Source: Pseudomonas vancouverensis
GTDB lineage: Bacteria; Pseudomonadota; Gammaproteobacteria; Pseudomonadales; Pseudomonadaceae
Assembly: GCF_004348895.1 (NCBI RefSeq)
Contig: NZ_RRZK01000026.1
Location: 1-40,815, forward strand
DNA length: 40,815 bases
Reading direction: 5' to 3'
Positions 17,246 to 25,368 of the stretch are shown here, piece by piece. Every line of letters begins with the position of its first letter. Position 1 is the stretch's first letter. The position numbers and the translations under genes are program-made. The notes under the pieces are model-generated. The model saw only the letters and a list, made by a program, of their open reading frames with translations. It was not told the origin of the DNA and did not search any database.

Positions 17246-18975
17246 TGTTGATTCTCCAGGTTTTGCAACTCCCGCCACTGAATTTTGCCAGTTGCCGACT
17301 TCGGTAACGCATCGACGAACTCTATCAACCGGGGGATTTTGTAGGCTGCCATCTGCTGGCGCGACCAGCTCATGAGCCGTTCGGCGTCCAACGGTTCTAG
17401 TGCCGAGGATTTACGGACCACCAACGCCTTGACTGTCTCACGCCCGTCCGTTGCGCGACCGGCGATGACGCACGCTTCCTGGATGGCCGGATGTTGATAA
17501 AGCATGTTTTCGACTTCGCTCGGCCACACCTTGTACCCGCTCACATTGATCATCCGTTTCAGGCGCTCGGCCATGAACAGATAACCCTCGCAGTCAAAGG
17601 AACCAATATCGCCAGTTCGCAGGAATAGACGGCCGTCGAGCTCCACCAATGCTTCAAAAGTCGCTTGTGGATTGTTCCAGTATCCGCTGAACAGGGTTGG
17701 ACAACGCGTCACGATCTCGCCTTGTTCTCCACCGTAGAGCTGCGCCCCGCCATCAATGTCGATAATTCGGGTGTCCACATCGAACATGGCGATTCCCAGG
17801 CATTGAGGCTTTACCGCACCGGGCGGATTCAGGTGAATGGCGCCGCACACTTCGGACATTCCCCAGCCCTCCTGATAGCACAGCCCAGTCAGTGTCTGAA
17901 GGCGCTTCGCAACCGCGTTCGGCATTGCCGTTCCGCCCCCTCCAATAAGCTGAATTGAGGAAAAATTGCGCCGCTCAATTCCATCCAAGCCCAGCAAATC
18001 GATAACCATCGTGGGTATGGCAGTCCAGTGAGTGATTCCACGAGATTCAATCCAGTCCATCGCTACGCTACGGTCCCAGCGGGGCAAGATGACGACTGAT
18101 GCACCCAATGCCAGGGGCAGCAACATGGATCCGCATAGACCAGTAACATGGAAGAATGGCGCAGTCGCCAATACCATGGCTCCACACGACCAATGGTTCC
18201 AGTGTTCAAGCGCTACGAGCTGGGCATTAACCGCACGATGGCTGAGCATGCAGCCTTTGGGATGCCCCGTTGTGCCGGATGTGTAAACCAGCATCGCCAG
18301 ATCCTCACCTTTTCGTAACGCGTCACGCCTGATCCGAGGGTGATCACAGGCCTGAGCCAGGGTGCTTACCGCTGGCGAAAAGGGTTCTTGGCGTGGTGCG
18401 ATGAGAAAATCAGCGATGGGTTCTTTGCAGGTAATTGGCAGATCATCGCTGTAGCAGGCCAACACCAGATGATTGAAAACACCTTGCTCCAGCAGTGCGC
18501 TGAATGCCTCAGCAATGTCCTGCGCGGCGATCACGACTTTGGCGCCGCTGTCCTCAATCAACCATCGCAGCTCCGACTCCAAATTCATTGGGTTGACTGG
18601 AACTACAACGGCATCCGCAGCCAGGACTGCGTAAAATGCGACAACGAATGATGGACTATTCTGCATGTCCACCAGCACTCGGTCGCCGGGTTTCACAGCG
18701 AGACTTTCCGTTAAATAGCCCGCCAACCGCAGAACTCGGTCCTGCAGGACGTTGTACGATATCGCCTGCCCGTAGAACTCAATGGCAAGCTTATCCGGGT
18801 AACGACGGGCATTGACCGCCAGCCCCTCTTGGACAGGGGTTATAGGCAGACTTGGGTGGCGGGTAACATGACTCGCCAACAGCCGATGCGAGGGCACCTC
18901 GACTGCTTCCGGTTGACCGTATAAGGAAACAGGGGCTGTGAAGTTCGGAACGACAAGACTATTGTTTTTATTCAT
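17242..18975 (-). CDS. AMP-forming acyl-CoA ligase
   Basis: A 577-residue ANL-superfamily enzyme that would activate a carboxylic acid as its CoA thioester, using ATP. The P-loop-like motif is MLVYTSGTTGHPKGCMLSH. GWGMSEVCG and the hinge LRTGDIGSFDCEGYLFMAERLKRMINVSGYKVWP follow, and the adenylation lysine is in PKSATGKIQWRE near the C-terminus. All core motifs are intact. ATG 18975 has GGAG six bases upstream. It lies 44 bp after the thioesterase gene and overlaps the dehydrogenase gene by four bases. It probably makes the first committed intermediate of the side-chain beta-oxidation encoded here. A fragment of another ligase lies at 28718. Confidence 0.93.
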   Translation of the reverse strand: MNKNNSLVVPNFTAPVSLYGQPEAVEVPSHRLLASHVTRHPSLPITPVQEGLAVNARRYPDKLAIEFYGQAISYNVLQDRVLRLAGYLTESLAVKPGDRVLVDMQNSPSFVVAFYAVLAADAVVVPVNPMNLESELRWLIEDSGAKVVIAAQDIAEAFSALLEQGVFNHLVLACYSDDLPITCKEPIADFLIAPRQEPFSPAVSTLAQACDHPRIRRDALRKGEDLAMLVYTSGTTGHPKGCMLSHRAVNAQLVALEHWNHWSCGAMVLATAPFFHVTGLCGSMLLPLALGASVVILPRWDRSVAMDWIESRGITHWTAIPTMVIDLLGLDGIERRNFSSIQLIGGGGTAMPNAVAKRLQTLTGLCYQEGWGMSEVCGAIHLNPPGAVKPQCLGIAMFDVDTRIIDIDGGAQLYGGEQGEIVTRCPTLFSGYWNNPQATFEALVELDGRLFLRTGDIGSFDCEGYLFMAERLKRMINVSGYKVWPSEVENMLYQHPAIQEACVIAGRATDGRETVKALVVRKSSALEPLDAERLMSWSRQQMAAYKIPRLIEFVDALPKSATGKIQWRELQNLENQQ

Positions 18976-19019
18976 GGGTTCTCCGAATGACGGCCACCGC
19001 CGTCCAGGCAGTGATACAA

Positions 19020-19523
19020 CTACATCGACACGATTGCCATAGGGGAACTGGCTATGGCGATTGGCCTTTCATTGGCATCCAATAACTTGGCGCTGACATA
19101 AATCAGCGTACGCCCCTGCTTTTCCAGAAATGCGTGGACGTGGTAACGCCCCAGCGAAGCAGGCCTCAGGTAATTGACATTGAGGGCTGTAGTCACAGCT
19201 GTGCAGCCGGTGTCGAGTACTGACAAGGCGGCAAAGGCCAGACCAAAATCCAGCATCGCCGCTACGATGCCGCCTTGGATGACCCCACCCCCTTGAGTAA
19301 ACTCCACGCCGATCTCAAAAGAAGCGTCCACCGCACCGTGTGTCGCACTGAGCAAACGCATGTGCAACTGACGTGCGAGCGGGCTGCCCTGTACCGGCTG
19401 ATCCCGCGCGTCCTCTGCGATGAACCGCTCAATGAAATGCCTGTCTGGATTATCCGTCAGGCGAAGTGATGGTTCCTGCATCGACCACATGCTCCAAATA
19501 GGACTAAGGGACGACCATGCCAT
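19020..19523 (-). CDS. PaaI-like hotdog-fold thioesterase
   Basis: Up to 167 residues. The hotdog core is GGGVIQGGIVAAMLDFGLAFAAL followed by TTALNVNYLRPA and the closing strand GRTLIYVSAKLLDANERPIAIAS, as in PaaI/YdiI acyl-CoA thioesterases. These enzymes release free acid and CoA and are common safety valves in aromatic-CoA pathways. The start is uncertain: ATG 19523 lacks a ribosome site, whereas ATG 19481 has GGAG ten bases upstream and would give 153 residues. It is the first gene of the operon with the ligase and dehydrogenase, and its promoter region has two MarR-type operators. Confidence 0.85.
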   Translation of the reverse strand: MAWSSLSPIWSMWSMQEPSLRLTDNPDRHFIERFIAEDARDQPVQGSPLARQLHMRLLSATHGAVDASFEIGVEFTQGGGVIQGGIVAAMLDFGLAFAALSVLDTGCTAVTTALNVNYLRPASLGRYHVHAFLEKQGRTLIYVSAKLLDANERPIAIASSPMAIVSM

Positions 19524-19554
19524 AACAGACTTTAGTATCCACGGCTGGTCTCAT

Positions 19555-19572
19555 CGTCAACCTTGATTGACA
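19555..19572. promoter_or_regulatory. MarR-type operator, site 4 (CGTCAACCTTGATTGACA)
   Basis: A near copy of site 1 (14 or more of 18 positions), 32 bp upstream of the longest thioesterase start. It links this operon to the MarR protein encoded at 12191. Confidence 0.75.
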
Positions 19573-19601
19573 ATATGCAGCGTGTGCAATTTCACCACAA
19601 A

Positions 19602-19619
19602 TGTCAATCTAAGTTGACA
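19602..19619. promoter_or_regulatory. MarR-type operator, site 5 (TGTCAATCTAAGTTGACA)
   Basis: TGTCAA and TTGACA arms with a six-base centre. It lies 47 bp from site 4 (start to start), the same doubled arrangement as sites 2 and 3 (41 bp apart), and just after the stop of the LuxR-type gene. Confidence 0.75.
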
Positions 19620-19638
19620 TTATTCCGGACTGACTGGC

Positions 19639-20463
19639 TTACGGCAATGTGTCGACGGAGCCATGCAAGGGCTGGGTTGCGACAGCGAGCAACTCTCTCA
19701 AACCGCTCACACCTACTTTGCGGTAGAGCCGCTTGATGTACGTCGCGGCGCTCGATGGCTGCACGCCCATTCGATGCGCGATATCGACCGAATCGCTCCC
19801 AGCAAGCATCAGTCGCAGCAACAGTTTGTCTCTCGCAGTAAGATTTGGGCATAAGCTTGCAACCCGCTCTGCCAAAATGGAGGGCATTTCCTGGACTTGC
19901 AGGTAAGCTTGGTGGTGCAGACGAACGACTTGCATCGCCACGGGGGCCAAGGCTTCGAGATGATCTATTTCCCCGCAAGACAATGCACCATGCTCTCGCC
20001 CTCTATAGAAATTTACCGATAGCCATCGCTCGCTTTTGCAGGTCGACAGCAATGCCAAACGTTCGCTGATCCTGGGCTGCTCGTAGCAGACGTGGCGATA
20101 ACGAGTGTCAGCGATGTCCTCTATCGATTGACGCTGAACTATGATTCGCTCATTAGCGCCGAGCGCTGCGATAGCTTGTCGATTACCGTCGCGGCTGAAA
20201 AAGCGCTGTGTGTAGATCCCCGAAACGCGGGCAAGCTCGACATTGCGTCCATGGTCGGCAAATGAAAGCAGCTCTGGGTTACGTCCCTCGCTGTAGGTGA
20301 AAATTGTGCATTGAGCTAGCGGCACACTTTTGCCCGCCAGGCTCAAAAGGTCCATCGCAAGTGAGCGGCCGCGGTCCGCCTCCATACGAGCGAGTATGTT
20401 TGCGGCGCGGGAACTGCTGATGTTCAGCCTTGCCTCAAAAGGCCGTAGTTGCCAATAGTCCAT
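19639..20463 (-). CDS. LuxR-type (GerE helix-turn-helix) transcriptional regulator
   Basis: 274 residues from ATG 20463, which has GGAG nine bases upstream; a TTG at 20508 would add 15 residues. The C-terminal ~60 residues form a LuxR-type helix-turn-helix: LTARDKLLLRLMLAG, then DIAHRMGVQPSSAATYIKRLYRKVGV. The N-terminal ~200 residues resemble no domain I can name with certainty; a GAF-like sensor is possible. It lies on the same strand as, and 81 bp after, the DUF2783/flavin hydroxylase pair and probably controls that unit. Its ligand is unknown. Confidence 0.82.
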   Translation of the reverse strand: MDYWQLRPFEARLNISSSRAANILARMEADRGRSLAMDLLSLAGKSVPLAQCTIFTYSEGRNPELLSFADHGRNVELARVSGIYTQRFFSRDGNRQAIAALGANERIIVQRQSIEDIADTRYRHVCYEQPRISERLALLSTCKSERWLSVNFYRGREHGALSCGEIDHLEALAPVAMQVVRLHHQAYLQVQEMPSILAERVASLCPNLTARDKLLLRLMLAGSDSVDIAHRMGVQPSSAATYIKRLYRKVGVSGLRELLAVATQPLHGSVDTLP

Positions 20464-20544
20464 CTTGACGAACTCCACTCTAGCCTGGGCAGGCCGGCAG
20501 GATCGCAATGTGATGAGTCTCGCACATTGCGACCAGCCAATATC

Positions 20545-20727
20545 CTAAAGATCGATCAGGGCTATTTCAGCCAGCGCTGTGGTGCGTTGAGGGTCACCCA
20601 GTGCTTCGGCACTGAGCAGTGCCAGTTTCACTAGAAAAAGCTCACGTTTGTCCTCGGGAGCTTTGTCTAGAGCGGCTGCAAGGTGATCATATACGGTTTC
20701 CAGTTCTGATATGCTCAGCGTGTTCAC
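20545..20727 (-). CDS. DUF2783-like small protein
   Basis: 60 residues (LSISELETVYDHLAAALDKA near the start, then ELFLVKLALLSAEALGDPQR). The start is taken as GTG 20727 because AGGAGG lies six bases upstream; another GTG at 20733 directly abuts that site. From memory, short proteins of this pattern (DUF2783) are often encoded beside FAD-dependent aromatic hydroxylases, and here it follows one by 11 bp. It is predicted helical, with no membrane segment. It may be an accessory or stabilising subunit of the hydroxylase. Family assignment is from pattern recall and moderately sure; function is unknown. Confidence 0.65.
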   Translation of the reverse strand: MNTLSISELETVYDHLAAALDKAPEDKRELFLVKLALLSAEALGDPQRTTALAEIALIDL

Positions 20728-20738
20728 TGTCACCCTCC

Positions 20739-22433
20739 TCAATGTATAGCCAATGCGCAATTCACAGCCCTGTGTACATCGGCTCGACCAAGGTCTAGCC
20801 AGCGAGCACAGACATGTTGGTCAGGCCGGGCCAGATAGGCACCTCCGGCTTTCATACCGTATTTCGCCCGAACCCGCCCATCGACATCCGGCAAGGACAA
20901 CTGCGCCCCTTTCACAGCGGTTTGCATGCCGATTGCGATGATTTGAATGGGGATGCCCTCCTTGCGTACCGCTTCAACCTCGACGATGACGGCCCCGGGG
21001 ATAACTGGTTCGTCTGTGAAATACAACAGATGAAAACTTGCACCGAGATGGTCGAACAGATAGTCGTCAACCCCAAAACGGATGTTAAGCAATGGCGATC
21101 CGTTGCCAGGACCTGTGATGATCAAGCCATCGTCATCGACCTGGGTGTTCAGTGGCGAGTCACGGTAGTCATGAGGCTTGGACGTGCGCCAGTGGTATAG
21201 CGGCCTAACGAATTCCTGACTCAGCGACAATGACAACACCGCGTCTCGCAATAGACGCTGTCCAGGCGTTTGGGGGGCCATGAAGCGTGTGCTTTTGCCC
21301 GCTTCGGCAATGATCTCCCGTGCAGCAGCGACACGCTCGTGATCATACGAATCGAGCAGTTTCTGCGGTGCTACCCCCTTGATCACCATGGCCAGTTTCC
21401 AGCACAGACAATTGCTGTCCTGGAACCCGGTATTAGCGCCGCGTACACCAAAGATCGGAAGCAGATGAGCAGCATCACCGCTGAAAATGACCCTGTTCTG
21501 AACATAACTTGCCAGGGTCAATGCTCTCGCAGAGTAAATCGAGCACCAATCCAGCTCCCACTGTGGATTTTCAACGCCCATTAAACGCAACTGGGCATCA
21601 ATCCGGGTGCGCAGCGAATCCGGGGCCAATGCTTGCTCCTCTGTCTCATGCGAAGGGAGCTGATAATCAATGCGCCAGATATCGCTAGGCTCGCGGTGCA
21701 TCAGCACTGTATTGCCTCGATTCCAGGGCGGATCGAAAAACGCTTGGCGCTCTGTAGGTAAGTCCAGCTGTGTACGAATGTCGGCAATCACAAAACGCCC
21801 CTCGTACGCCGCGCCTTCCAGCTTGAGCCCGAGCAATGAACGCAATGCCGATCGCGCACCGTCGGCAGCAACAACCCACTGGGCCTCAAGCTCATAGCAT
21901 CCGGTCGGTGTCTCCAACGTCAGGCGCGCATGGTCGGACCGCTGCAGAATATTGGTGACTTTGTTGCCCCACCGCATATCGATCAAGGGATTCGCCAAGG
22001 CGGCATCGACTAGGAATTGCTCTAGACAGGGTTGCTGGAGATTGGTCATAGGTGCAAAGCGATCATCCTCATCGTGTATTGACTCCATGCGAAATACACG
22101 TTGCGCACGATAGTATGAATTGCCGAAGCACCACTCCAATCCCGCCTCGGTCACACGCTGGGCAACCCCTACCTGCTGGAGAATTTCCAGAGAACGCCGG
22201 GTGAAGACAATCGCGCGACTCCCTTCAGAAACCTGTTGTTCGGCTTCGATGATGATCGATGCAATACCGAAGCTGGCCAAGTAGATGGCGTGAACCAAAC
22301 CGATCGGGCCGGCCCCCACGATCACCACCGCACAGCGTTGCGAAAATTGAGTGCCGACACCCGCAGAATAAGCCGGATAGACCTTGTAATCAAAATACAA
22401 CGAACGCCGAGGGTTGATATCCGGGCAATGCAT
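20739..22433 (-). CDS. FAD-dependent aromatic hydroxylase (PHBH fold)
   Basis: A 564-residue class A flavoprotein monooxygenase. GAGPIG at residues 40-45 binds the ADP part of FAD, VVAADGARSALR is the DG motif, and SGDAAHLLPIFGVRGANTGFQDSNCLCWKL is the GD motif and second FAD contact. A C-terminal thioredoxin-like extension of about 150 residues is typical of MhpA and phenol-hydroxylase relatives. It would insert one oxygen into a phenolic ring using NAD(P)H and O2. Start ATG 22433 has GGAG eight bases upstream. It is only distantly similar to the MhpA-like protein at 36819, so a different phenolic substrate is likely. It is followed by the DUF2783 gene. Confidence 0.88.
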   Translation of the reverse strand: MHCPDINPRRSLYFDYKVYPAYSAGVGTQFSQRCAVVIVGAGPIGLVHAIYLASFGIASIIIEAEQQVSEGSRAIVFTRRSLEILQQVGVAQRVTEAGLEWCFGNSYYRAQRVFRMESIHDEDDRFAPMTNLQQPCLEQFLVDAALANPLIDMRWGNKVTNILQRSDHARLTLETPTGCYELEAQWVVAADGARSALRSLLGLKLEGAAYEGRFVIADIRTQLDLPTERQAFFDPPWNRGNTVLMHREPSDIWRIDYQLPSHETEEQALAPDSLRTRIDAQLRLMGVENPQWELDWCSIYSARALTLASYVQNRVIFSGDAAHLLPIFGVRGANTGFQDSNCLCWKLAMVIKGVAPQKLLDSYDHERVAAAREIIAEAGKSTRFMAPQTPGQRLLRDAVLSLSLSQEFVRPLYHWRTSKPHDYRDSPLNTQVDDDGLIITGPGNGSPLLNIRFGVDDYLFDHLGASFHLLYFTDEPVIPGAVIVEVEAVRKEGIPIQIIAIGMQTAVKGAQLSLPDVDGRVRAKYGMKAGGAYLARPDQHVCARWLDLGRADVHRAVNCALAIH

Positions 22434-22552
22434 CGCTGTTTCTCCATCTTATTGTTGTTAAGTCCGCAGTTCGAGACCACGGGAGAACTCTAATGGATAC
22501 TCATCGAGCCAATGTCCCCTTACGAGGACATCTGCATGCTCTGGCCGCGGAT

Positions 22553-23599
22553 TCAGGCTAAACGAGGAAGCAGGCGCAAGGCATTCTCCCGATTGACAGC
22601 TAGGCGTTGCTGCTCGGAGAAGCCAAAGCTATCCAGCAACTGGGTGAAGTGACTCGAACGCTCCTTTGCGGCATACGGCCAGTCGCTTCCGAAGGTGATG
22701 TTTTCGGGCTTGGCGAATGCCAACAGCGCTGGCAAGGCATAAGGGCTACTCGACAGCGCGGTATCGAAATAGAACTTGCGCAATCGATGGATACCTCGCT
22801 CGATGCTGCCATCTTCTGAGCAAATACGGGCCATGCGTTCTGCAGCATAGGGAACGAATCCACCTGCATGAGAAAGAATGATCTTCAGTTCAGGGTAGCG
22901 TTCCAAGCACCCCCGCTTGGCCAGGTTCAATGCCGCACGAGTAGTATCAAGGAGAAAGTCCGCAGCAAAGGGCGGAATTCCTTCGACTGGCTCGGCAGGT
23001 AGTTCTGAAGGGTGGACGAACACGTTGGCTTGATGTCGATTCAATACGTCCATGAGGGGATCCCACTCGGGCGCCCCGAGGTAGGTACCCCGAACGTTCG
23101 CCAGCAAGATGACGCCGTCAGCTTTCAAAGTGGTCAGAGCATATTCGGCTTGCTCTATAGCTCCCTCAACATCCGGCAGAGTCAACGTAGCAAAGAAGCC
23201 AAACCGTCCAGGGTGCTTATCAACGACCTCGGCGCAGAAATCGTTGACCTCTTTGGCTTTTACACGTGCTTCTGCATCATTCCCAAGATGCACGCCAGGC
23301 GTGGACACCGAAAGTATACCGGTTGCAATACCGTTGCTGTCCATCAGATCCAAAGCGCCCTCGACACTCCAGCTTGGAATAGGCAGACCGCCTGCGGTGA
23401 TACCTCTGGACTCAAGCCACTTTCCATAGAACGGTGGAACGACATGCTGGTGGGTATCAATGCGTCGAGCATCTCTCGGCGCGCGGACACCTTCAGACTT
23501 GCTGCTTTCGGAAGCACTGGCACTGCTTGGGACCAAACCAGAAACTGCTGCGACGGTCGCGGAAGTAGCCATGGATTGGAGGACTTGTCTGCGATTCAT
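22553..23599 (-). CDS. Tat-exported metal-dependent amidohydrolase, second copy
   Basis: 348 residues from ATG 23599 (MNRRQVLQSM). The open frame extends 60 codons further upstream, but that part lacks family similarity and would bury the signal. The N-terminus is a twin-arginine type signal (NRRQVL, hydrophobic A/V/S stretch, SASAS). The amidohydrolase_2 core is clear: DTHQHVVPPFY (HxH), FVHPSE, ILSHAGGFVPY and ITFGSDWPYA with the terminal Asp. It shares many blocks with the paralogues at 1803 and 32794 (for example FLLDTTRAALNL and KFYFDTALSS). It is the first gene of the minus-strand unit with the flavin hydroxylase, which follows by 120 bp, suggesting that it prepares the phenol that the hydroxylase attacks. 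Reaction unknown. Confidence 0.87.
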   Translation of the reverse strand: MNRRQVLQSMATSATVAAVSGLVPSSASASESSKSEGVRAPRDARRIDTHQHVVPPFYGKWLESRGITAGGLPIPSWSVEGALDLMDSNGIATGILSVSTPGVHLGNDAEARVKAKEVNDFCAEVVDKHPGRFGFFATLTLPDVEGAIEQAEYALTTLKADGVILLANVRGTYLGAPEWDPLMDVLNRHQANVFVHPSELPAEPVEGIPPFAADFLLDTTRAALNLAKRGCLERYPELKIILSHAGGFVPYAAERMARICSEDGSIERGIHRLRKFYFDTALSSSPYALPALLAFAKPENITFGSDWPYAAKERSSHFTQLLDSFGFSEQQRLAVNRENALRLLPRLA

Positions 23600-23758
23600 A
23601 GGACGTGCCTTATTTTTGGGATGAATGAGCAAATGCAAACCACTGCACAACCGACGCTGCCAAAACCTCACAGGCACAAGCTCAGGCACAGGCATTGGCT
23701 TGGTATTCACCGAGTATAAGAATCGTGCTGATCGCCCCACAATGAAAAACCGCTTCGC

Positions 23759-23775
23759 CGTGCACAGAGTGCACA
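23759..23775 (+). promoter_or_regulatory. MhpR-like operator site
   Basis: GTGCAC (23760-23765), AGA, GTGCAC (23769-23774), then A. This resembles the doubled GTGCAC site that I recall for E. coli MhpR (from memory). It lies between the mhpR remnant and the divergent amidohydrolase gene. Confidence 0.55.
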
Positions 23776-23798
23776 TCATTATTTTTCAAGGACTTTTC

Positions 23799-24245
23799 AT
23801 GAATATTGATCAAGGCTCCGATTACGAAACTGTCTGCGGACTGAGCCGTGGTCAGGCCTTGCTCAACTCGCTGGACGGCGGCGCCAGCTCGACCAGACTT
23901 GGCGAGCTTACCGGGCTCCAGCGAACCACCGTACGGCGATTGCTGGAGACCTGCAGACCGAGGGCTACGTGCAGCGAAGCAACTCCGACAACAGCTTCCG
24001 CCGGGCCCTCAAGGTGCGCGAGCTGAGTGAAGGTTTTCGCGATGAGCAAGGGGGTCAGTGCCATCGCCGCACCGCTGCTGGCGGATCTTCTACAGGAAGT
24101 GGAGTGGCCGACTGACATCTGTATCTTGGATGTGGATGTAATGGTGGTACGTGAGACCACCCACCGTTTCAACCGCCTTTCATTTTACCGCTCCAAGATC
24201 GGGCGCCGCCTGCCTCTTCTGCAAACCGCAACAGGATTGGCAACC
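23799..24245 (+). pseudogene. mhpR: MhpR-like IclR-family regulator, frameshifted and truncated
   Basis: Read across frames, this is strikingly close to E. coli MhpR, the activator of 3-hydroxyphenylpropionate catabolism. It begins at ATG 23799 with AAGGA upstream. The helix-turn-helix region LGELTGLQRTTVRRLLET is intact. A one-base loss near 23948 then shifts to QTEGYVQRSNSDNSF and LKVRELSEGFRDEQG. A one-base gain near 24052 shifts again to VSAIAAPLLADLLQEVEWPTD, ILDVDVMVVRETTHRFNRLSFY and IGRRLPLLQTATGLA. The remaining ~130 C-terminal residues, the effector domain, are absent. It cannot work as an activator; a short DNA-binding peptide is conceivable. Its loss fits with control by the MarR, TetR and LuxR proteins encoded nearby. 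Confidence 0.92.
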
Positions 24246-24306
24246 GCCCACTCGGTAGCGAGTAGGGCCGTAGTTTTCAGACATCTTTACCCTCGATGAC
24301 GACGCT

Positions 24307-24720
24307 TCAACTGCCCCGTCCGCAGGCATCTCGCCCCTCTGGCCTCAAGCGCAGGTGTTGAGCATCCTTAACGAGATACTTCACCGCCTTGTGGAGATAG
24401 CGCCGAATTGAGCGATCCCCCCTCTCAATGCGACCAATTCCACACTCGTCACCGTATCGTTCCTTATCATGATTGCAGCTGCCCATGTAGCCATGACCAT
24501 GCGTGATGTCCTCCCACAACTCACCGAACTGAATGGCTTTGTAGACGTCTCCACGCACCTCGTTGTCATTGAAGAAGTAGACAGCATGGATGTGGTAGCC
24601 CCGACCATCATTCCGATCTTGCTGTTCCATTGAATACATGCGGCCAATGAGGTGGTCGAAGAGCGGGTTGCGCCTGTGCTCGGCAATCAGTTGCTCCTAG
24701 TCCTCAAACACATGCTCAAC
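24307..24720 (-). pseudogene. Inovirus Gp2 / YagK-YfjJ-type fragment
   Basis: A 110-residue open frame (24639-24307) reads RGYHIHAVYFFNDNEVRGD, then FGELWEDIT and ECGIGRIERGDRSIRRYLHKAVKYLVKDAQHLRL. This matches, from pattern recall, the C-terminal half of the inovirus Gp2 family found in filamentous phages and phage satellites, which contains the HUH-like HIH pattern. The frame continues upstream through a TAG (24699-24697) into EHVFED, so the gene was longer and is now broken. It directly adjoins the truncated mhpR, so the end of this fragment is probably a recombination junction. Confidence 0.7.
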
Positions 24721-25285
24721 ACTTAGCCTAGCCTGTACAGCAGAATTAACGAGCATCGCGGTTCGTGACCGCCACAAACCAGTTGGGTAAAGCGGTAGGT
24801 AGATGTTGTCTTGTCAATTTATACAGCCACAGATGAAAAAACATAATGTAACCCCATTTTTATTACTGTCCTTTTTTAAGAATATTCTCAGCTCGCAGTT
24901 AATATCATTTTGCACAAATCATTATCTACTTCGTGCACGACACTTTGCTTTCCGTCAACAAGGATGTGCGCGACTGACACTACAAGCGTTAATTATATTA
25001 ACCCTTCCACGGCCTACGCCTGCAAGCAAACTCCGCCCCACACCTAATTTTTTCGCGCGAACCGTAACTATCGATTCGGGAAAACTAGGGATTTCTATTA
25101 CGGACAAACTATATGCATATATACGACTGAACCACGCAGTATTCGCCATGCGCGCTATTCCGTGAAACATATCTTGATCTGACGTAACTCCTGAACCACC
25201 TTCGCATTGCCAACCATTAAAGCTGGTAAAAAAGGGATAGCTCTCAATTTTTTCTCTTTTCGAATAGCTGAAAAATTGCTATGGC
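24721..25285. other. AT-rich stretch without genes
   Basis: 565 bases with clearly lower GC than the surroundings. An open frame at 24803-25165 has no recognisable domains or ribosome site and reads as low-information sequence. No RNA gene, repeat or promoter could be assigned. Confidence 0.5.
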
Positions 25286-25315
25286 AAAAAAAAGCCGCCA
25301 GCAAGATGCGGCGGC
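25286..25315 (-). terminator. Rho-independent terminator of the DUF1302/DUF1329 operon
   Basis: On the minus strand GCCGCC pairs with GGCGGC (25315-25310 with 25299-25294), with two more G-C pairs after a bulge, and eight T residues follow. It lies about 55 bp after the DUF1329 stop codon. Confidence 0.82.
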
Positions 25316-25350
25316 GAGGTCTCAGGCTTTCGCCATCGACGAAGTAGCGT
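25313..25350 (+). repeat. 38-bp repeat, copy B
   Basis: Matches 4313-4350 at all but about five positions (core TCGACGAAGTAGCG). It lies between the DUF1329 stop and the terminator stem and overlaps the stem by three bases. Confidence 0.6.
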
Positions 25351-25368
25351 CAGGTTTTGCTTAGGCCA

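Noticed and set aside
24803..25165. 120-codon plus-strand frame in the AT-rich stretch
   Set aside because: Low-information sequence without a ribosome site or domain pattern.
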